This document shows positions 59,486 to 64,000 of a stretch of 64,000 nt of DNA, one piece after another. The notes below the pieces were generated by a model that did no database searches, was not told the origin of the DNA, and saw nothing but the letters and a program-made list of their open reading frames with translations. The position numbers and the translations under genes were made by a program. Numbering within the stretch: position 1 is the first letter of the stretch; every line of letters begins with the position of its first letter. This DNA comes from Campylobacter concisus. Lineage in GTDB: Bacteria; Campylobacterota; Campylobacteria; Campylobacterales; Campylobacteraceae. The stretch is from assembly GCF_002913715.1 (NCBI RefSeq), contig NZ_PPCE01000001.1, positions 141,459-205,458 of the forward strand, read 5' to 3'.

Positions 59486-60033
59486 GTATGTTAATTTCAT
59501 TTATTATAAACATAGCAATTATGAATTTACACTATCTTGGATGTGTAAATTCATTAAATATCGTAGCAAATAAGGATATAAGCGATGAAAGGACAATGCT
59601 ATATATGGAAACATATATAGAGAAATTTAAATGTAACCCAAGCATTAGTGTTAAATCATCAAGATTAACATCTACATGGATTGATTTATTGTCACTTGCA
59701 TATATAACAAATAAACCAAAGACACTTGATTATGTGTTATCTAAAAAAGCAGTTATAACAAGAGAGTTAACCGGAGAAATAAGTTCTGATTATATTATTT
59801 ATTTGGCGAAAAATGGCGTATCTATATCTAATAAAAAACCTAATTCTATAAAATCTTTAGAATTTCTAGAAACAGAACAATATCAGCAATATAAAAAAGA
59901 AAAGATGTCTTTAATTAAAAAATTATTAGATAATGGAGCTAACCCAGAGTTATTTAAATATTTACTTGAAACACTAGAATATGTAAAAGATGATGAAGAG
60001 TTAAGAAAATTGCTTGAGAAAAGGAACAAATAG
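59482..60033 (+). CDS. Exported ankyrin-like protein, paralog of the preceding gene
   Basis: 183 residues. N-terminal hydrophobic segment (MLISFIINIAIMNLHYLGC) as export signal. The body parallels the upstream protein (NKPKTLDYVLSKKAVITREL; KNGVSISNKKPNSIKSLEFL; KKEKMSLIKKLLDNGANPEL), so the two arose by duplication. It overlaps its upstream gene by 4 bp (ATGA) and the vgrG start by 1 bp (TAGTG), so all three are co-translated. Likely immunity to an effector carried by the adjacent VgrG; inferred from position. Confidence 0.6.
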   Translation: MSMLISFIINIAIMNLHYLGCVNSLNIVANKDISDERTMLYMETYIEKFKCNPSISVKSSRLTSTWIDLLSLAYITNKPKTLDYVLSKKAVITRELTGEISSDYIIYLAKNGVSISNKKPNSIKSLEFLETEQYQQYKKEKMSLIKKLLDNGANPELFKYLLETLEYVKDDEELRKLLEKRNK

Positions 60034-62873
60034 TGGATTTTTTCAATATAAGCAAAAAGAAATTAGATATAAAAAATAATAATTTAGATACAAAAGATTT
60101 TAATAAAACTAGCTATGAAAATGCCAAAGATATTATGAAGCATTTTGGTGAGTTTCTTGGACCGATATATGAGAAAGCTGCTGATATGGCTGGTACTGGG
60201 GTTGACATTATTAATAATAAGCAATATGAAGAATTTAAATTTTATAAGAATATGGATATGATTGATAAGTTTAAAGAATTGCATAATTCAACCAATACTG
60301 ATATTGAAATGTTTGAAAAGGCATTACAACAAGAAGAAGAAAACGAAAAAAGATTGAAAGAGCAACAAATGGACAAAAATTTAACATCACCAACATCATC
60401 ACTGACTAAGCCTGTCATGCTAGCATCCGGTAACTCAGTGGCAACTGACGGCTTTGTGGACTACGGCGTATCTAACGATACCTTCTCAACTCTTCAGATA
60501 GCAAACGAGTCAAACGATAAATTTATCGTTACACGTGCAGATATTTATGAAAATTTAGAAAGTATATTTAGCATAGAGTGCTTTGCTTATATAAATTTAG
60601 TGAAAAACCCGCTTTATGAAAATTTAGACACCATCTACAATAACGATAAAAGTTACTCAAGCATATATAAATATCTTGATAAAAGTATAAAGCTAAGCAT
60701 AAAAAGGCCATCTTCAACAAATAAAAATATCGTTCCAGATGGTAGCTCAAACGATATGCACTTTAGCGGAATAGTAAGCGATGTAGAGTATCTTGGCGTA
60801 GACGATGAGACTAGTACAAATATAGATAAAAAATACTTCTTTAAATTCAAGCTAACTTCGCCACTATATAGACTAAGCATAAATAGAGCAAATAGAATTT
60901 ATACAGACCAGAGTATTTTAGAAGTAGTAAAGGATATTTTGGCTTTTAATAAACAAAGACTAACCAAAGAGCTAGACTTCTCAAATATCAAAAATAACTA
61001 CAACAAAAGAGAATTTATAGCCCAGTACAATGAGAGCGACCTAGTCTTTATAACAAGACTTTGCCATGATAGCGGTATATATTTTTATGAAGACAATGAA
61101 AAAATTTATTTTCATGATACATTTATACTAGCTTATAGCAATCAAAATGAAAATTTTACTTCAAGTGATACAAGTAGTGGCAAGGAAGCTAGAAAAGTAA
61201 GTTTTAATGTAAATTTGAATAATAATCTAGCAACCGAACACATAAATAAAATAACAAAGAGCGAGACGCTAAAAGCAAATAGCTTTACGCACTCTTTTCA
61301 AAATACAGCTTATCCAAATGTGCTAGAGATTAAAAATGAAAAGATATTTGACGAGCAGGTAAATATCTATGATAAGCATATAAATTTAGATGAGTATTCA
61401 TTTAGCGACACCAGCTTGCTTGAAGTTAGCACCTACCTTAAAAAACTAAGAAGCGATATGCTTTTAAAAGAATTTACCGCTAGCTCAAATGTATTTGCAC
61501 TAAATTTAAATGATAATATCTCGGTAGCTATTGATGCTAGCAAGGGTGAATATGAGTTTAAAATAATAGCTTTAAAGCATACTTATATTGATGAGAGCGT
61601 TTTAGAAAATACTTTAAATTTAGGCGATAATGTCCCGTTTAAAGATAAAAAATTTATAAGCTCATACACAAACGAGATAAGCATCATTCCAAGTAGTGTG
61701 AAATTTATCCCAAGCTACAAGCAAAAGCCAAAAGCACCAGACATCACGCTAGGTCTTGTAGTTGGTCAAGATGGACTAAACAGCCAAAATAACACGATCC
61801 ATACTGATAGCTATGGTAGGGTAAAGGTGAGGTTAAATGCTTTTAGTACGCAAGAGATAATCGATAAAGACGACGCTATCAACGCAAGCTATCACAAGAG
61901 TGCTTATCTAAGAGTGATAACGCCTATTGCTAGCAATAGCTCAGGATTTTTTGCCATACCAAGGATCGGCGATGAGGTTATCATCTCGTTTTTACAAAAC
62001 GATATAGACAACCCAGTAGTAAGTGGTAGCCTATATAATGCCTCAAATACACCACTTGTAAATGTAGATAGTAACTATCACCAAACATCTCTTAGCTCAA
62101 AAACAATTGGTGCAAATGAGACCGGTATAAACGAGATCACTTTATCAAATTTAAAAAATAAAGAGCAAATTTATGTAAAAGCAGAAAAGGACTATGACGA
62201 GCTTGTAAATAACGACTTTTCTCAAACAATACTAAATGACAAAAGCTCACAAGTGCATGGAAGTTACACCGAACGAGTAAAAAAAGCTCACATTCAGACG
62301 ATAGATCTAGCAAAAAATGTAAATGTCGGAGGCGAGTATCTAACAACAGTCGGGCTTTCAAAAGATACAGTAGTGGGCGTCTCAAATACGCTAAACGTAG
62401 CTGTTGATAACAATACAAGAGTAGGTCAAGATAGTCATGAATTTGTAGGACATGATAAATTTGTAGAAGTAAAATCAAATCTTAATACGACCATACATAA
62501 TGATGAGATGAGAGAGGTAAAAGGCACAAAAGAGCAAAATATAGATGGTGGCTATAAGCTAAATTCACAAAAAGGCATAAATGAATTTAGTAACGAGCAT
62601 ATTGTGCTTCAGGCAAATAGCTACATTGATGTAAATGCTAAGTCAAATTTTACAACAAAAACAGCTGCCCAGCACACTGAGATTGCTGATTCAAAATTTA
62701 GCAATATAGAGACGACTTATGAAGTAAATGCCAAAGATAAGATAATCCATCAAGTAGGTAGCACAAAAGTAACGATAGAGGGATCAAGTGTCGTGATAGA
62801 AGTAGCTGGCGTAAAGGCGATATTTGATAGTAGAGGGTTAAGAGTTATTGGTGGAGATATAAAGGCTTTATAA
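60033..62873 (+). CDS. vgrG: T6SS spike protein VgrG with N-terminal extension
   Basis: 946 residues. The spike part starts at about residue 140: a gp27-like head (NDTFSTLQIANESNDKFIVT, LTSPLYRLSINRANRIYTDQ, IAQYNESDLVFITRLCHDSG), a gp5-like OB domain (LGLVVGQDGLNSQNNTIHTD, YGRVKVRLNAFSTQE, FFAIPRIGDEVIISFLQNDI) and a beta-prism needle of VGQDSHEFVGHDK-like repeats, ending VIGGDIKAL. Before it lie about 115-140 extra residues, helical and charged (KDIMKHFGEFLGPIYEKAA, MFEKALQQEEENEKRLKEQQ). Ordinary VgrGs lack this, and its DNA is as AT-rich as the two upstream genes. Start at GTG 60033 after AAAGGAAC; internal ATGs exist. The extension may be an effector or adaptor-docking domain. Confidence 0.88.
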   Translation: MDFFNISKKKLDIKNNNLDTKDFNKTSYENAKDIMKHFGEFLGPIYEKAADMAGTGVDIINNKQYEEFKFYKNMDMIDKFKELHNSTNTDIEMFEKALQQEEENEKRLKEQQMDKNLTSPTSSLTKPVMLASGNSVATDGFVDYGVSNDTFSTLQIANESNDKFIVTRADIYENLESIFSIECFAYINLVKNPLYENLDTIYNNDKSYSSIYKYLDKSIKLSIKRPSSTNKNIVPDGSSNDMHFSGIVSDVEYLGVDDETSTNIDKKYFFKFKLTSPLYRLSINRANRIYTDQSILEVVKDILAFNKQRLTKELDFSNIKNNYNKREFIAQYNESDLVFITRLCHDSGIYFYEDNEKIYFHDTFILAYSNQNENFTSSDTSSGKEARKVSFNVNLNNNLATEHINKITKSETLKANSFTHSFQNTAYPNVLEIKNEKIFDEQVNIYDKHINLDEYSFSDTSLLEVSTYLKKLRSDMLLKEFTASSNVFALNLNDNISVAIDASKGEYEFKIIALKHTYIDESVLENTLNLGDNVPFKDKKFISSYTNEISIIPSSVKFIPSYKQKPKAPDITLGLVVGQDGLNSQNNTIHTDSYGRVKVRLNAFSTQEIIDKDDAINASYHKSAYLRVITPIASNSSGFFAIPRIGDEVIISFLQNDIDNPVVSGSLYNASNTPLVNVDSNYHQTSLSSKTIGANETGINEITLSNLKNKEQIYVKAEKDYDELVNNDFSQTILNDKSSQVHGSYTERVKKAHIQTIDLAKNVNVGGEYLTTVGLSKDTVVGVSNTLNVAVDNNTRVGQDSHEFVGHDKFVEVKSNLNTTIHNDEMREVKGTKEQNIDGGYKLNSQKGINEFSNEHIVLQANSYIDVNAKSNFTTKTAAQHTEIADSKFSNIETTYEVNAKDKIIHQVGSTKVTIEGSSVVIEVAGVKAIFDSRGLRVIGGDIKAL

Positions 62874-62880
62874 GATCATA

Positions 62881-62922
62881 TTTAAAGACTTACTTTCTAT
62901 TTTAGTAGGTCTTTAAATTTTT
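62881..62922 (+). terminator. Terminator at end of T6SS operon
   Basis: Stem TTTAAAGACTTACT (62881-62894) / AGTAGGTCTTTAAA (62904-62917) with one G-U pair and a 9-nt loop, followed by TTTTT. Confidence 0.8.
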
Positions 62923-63052
62923 AAATAAAATCAATCTCTACTAAAACTAATGCTAAGAATTTTAAAAGCAAAGGCTAAATTTTAGAGCTACGATAAAAGA
63001 TAGTCACACAAATATTTCACATGGTACAATAGACATATACTTTTAAAATTTA

Positions 63053-63058
63053 TATAAT
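63053..63058 (+). promoter_or_regulatory. -10 element of the adhesin gene
   Basis: TATAAT 45 bp before the adhesin ATG. A second possible -10 (TACAAT) lies at 63025-63030. Confidence 0.5.
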
Positions 63059-63103
63059 TCTTCCAATTTTAAATAAATCATACTCAAGAACAAGGAGAAT
63101 GTT

Positions 63104-64000
63104 ATGGCTAACGAAGCTGGAGTAGTTAAAAGTGTAACTGGGGGAAGCGTAATAGCTCTTAACAATGCAACTGGAGAAGTAAGAAATCTTAGCGTTGGAG
63201 ACATCGTCTACCAAAACGAAAAGATAATCACAGATAGCTCTGACTCTAAAGTAACAATAACTCAAACTGATGGTAAAGATATAACTTTAATAGGTAAAGA
63301 TACTCTAACTCTAGACCAAGACTCTAACAATAACGAAACAGTAGCTGATATCTCAGCTTTACAACAAGCCATCTTAAAAGGAACAGATCTTAATGCTCTA
63401 GAAGAAACTGCTGCAGGTGGTCCACAAGCAGGTGGTAATGGCGGAGATGGCGTAAGCCTAACTTCTACTAGCTTTGCAGAAGGAGGCCACATTAGTAACA
63501 TCAATGCTAATGTAGGAAGCATAGATGCTTTATCTCTAGCAGCAGGTGGAGATAATAGCTTTGGTGTAAGTGGAGGAAGTGCTGTTGGGGCTGGGACTGG
63601 AACTGGAACAACAGGACCTGCTTTGCCAGCAGGAAGTATAAAAATTCCTTTATCAGCATATGTAGGAGAGAGCACATCTTCTAGACTATTAGCTTCATTT
63701 TATAACTCTATACCTAATGGATATCATGTATATAGACATACTGATGGTAGAGATTATCTAACTCCTGATGATCCTACCACTCCTAGTGCATTCCAACATA
63801 AAGACGGTTGGTATGTAAGCAATGATGGTAAACTAGCTATTGGTCAAGATGATGCTAAAGACCTAGCGGTAACTAGCACAGCAAAAGCTTCAAACTATCC
63901 AGATGATGGCTCAGTAGCAAAGATAGTAAATCCTAATCCAAATTTAAAAGTGTTTGGATCGGATAATGCAGATAAAATAACCGTAGACGGCGCAAAAATA
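63104..64000 (+). CDS. Giant LapA/BapA-type adhesin with retention module (partial)
   Basis: The first 299 codons; the frame continues past the window. AAGGAG sits 6 bp before the ATG. Residues 1-75 form a LapA-type retention module (VVKSVTGGSVIALNNATGEV, LSVGDIVYQNEKIITDSSDS, KVTITQTDGKDITLIGKDTL). At residues 102-105 is TAAG, the dialanine site cut by LapG proteases in Pseudomonas, near the same position as in LapA. A Gly/Ser-rich linker follows. Such proteins are type I secreted, stay plugged in the outer membrane by the retention module, and are released when c-di-GMP falls. No signal peptide, as expected. The secretion genes and LapD/LapG are not in the window. Confidence 0.85.
   Translation, partial: MANEAGVVKSVTGGSVIALNNATGEVRNLSVGDIVYQNEKIITDSSDSKVTITQTDGKDITLIGKDTLTLDQDSNNNETVADISALQQAILKGTDLNALEETAAGGPQAGGNGGDGVSLTSTSFAEGGHISNINANVGSIDALSLAAGGDNSFGVSGGSAVGAGTGTGTTGPALPAGSIKIPLSAYVGESTSSRLLASFYNSIPNGYHVYRHTDGRDYLTPDDPTTPSAFQHKDGWYVSNDGKLAIGQDDAKDLAVTSTAKASNYPDDGSVAKIVNPNPNLKVFGSDNADKITVDGAKI

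Noticed and set aside
63262..63675. Minus-strand frame opposite the adhesin
   Set aside because: Pro/Ser/Leu-rich complement of the Gly-rich linker; the plus strand has the retention module and a good ribosome site.

Overview
The window looks like a Campylobacter chromosome. The AT-rich, strongly Campylobacter-like gene set and gene order (dnaG diverging from a TPR gene, rnhA, rnc and aroC), the Tat-exported TMAO/DMSO reductase with a monohaem cytochrome partner, and a type VI secretion (T6SS) locus without a visible clpV all point there. The non-thermophilic oral/enteric group around C. concisus seems most likely, but the species is an inference.

Region 1 (1-2146) is visibly much more GC-rich than the rest and is decaying: an uncharacterised ORF, a proC copy with an in-frame stop, and a Sel1-repeat lipoprotein-like gene with a frameshift and a stop. 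Composition switches abruptly to AT-rich at about 2150. Region 2 (2561-18657) is mostly housekeeping and surface functions: a cytochrome/TorA-like reductase pair; a divergent iron-siderophore pair (binding protein and a frameshifted TonB receptor, with a Fur-box-like palindrome on the receptor start codon); a Y-family polymerase coupled to a YolD-like gene; a beta-helix autotransporter; and the aroC-rnc-rnhA-TPR operon opposite a possibly leaderless dnaG. Region 3 (18762-25631) is a five-gene peptide and amino-acid scavenging operon (two M20 amidohydrolases, aspartyl dipeptidase PepE, a DcuC-type carrier, PepT) followed by a PP-loop ATPase.

Region 4 (25769-42231) is a 16.5-kb integrated mobilizable element in the 3' half of tRNA-Met(CAU). 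It is bounded by a 45-bp direct repeat and carries a frameshifted tyrosine recombinase, MobC, a relaxase with two more genes nested in another frame, a RelE/RelB-type toxin-antitoxin pair plus a decayed second copy at the other end, and a type I restriction-modification locus. Between hsdS and hsdR of that locus sits a three-gene ABC-3C conflict system: a Cap4/DUF4297-like nuclease, a middle component and a DUF3732 SMC-like ATPase. hsdM is broken by a perfect 7-bp tandem duplication. Sequence just outside attR repeats the left arm of the element, so two islands probably sit in tandem at this tRNA.

Region 5 (42232-62873) begins with a graveyard of effector and immunity fragments and continues as a complete-looking T6SS operon: tssJ-K-L-A, tssB-C-E-F-G, tssM-tagH, hcp, two paralogous exported proteins, and a VgrG with an unusual N-terminal extension of about 150 residues. 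The exported pair and the extension look like a swapped effector/immunity cassette. Region 6 (63104-end) is the start of a giant LapA/BapA-type adhesin with a retention module and a TAAG LapG-type cleavage site; it runs off the window.
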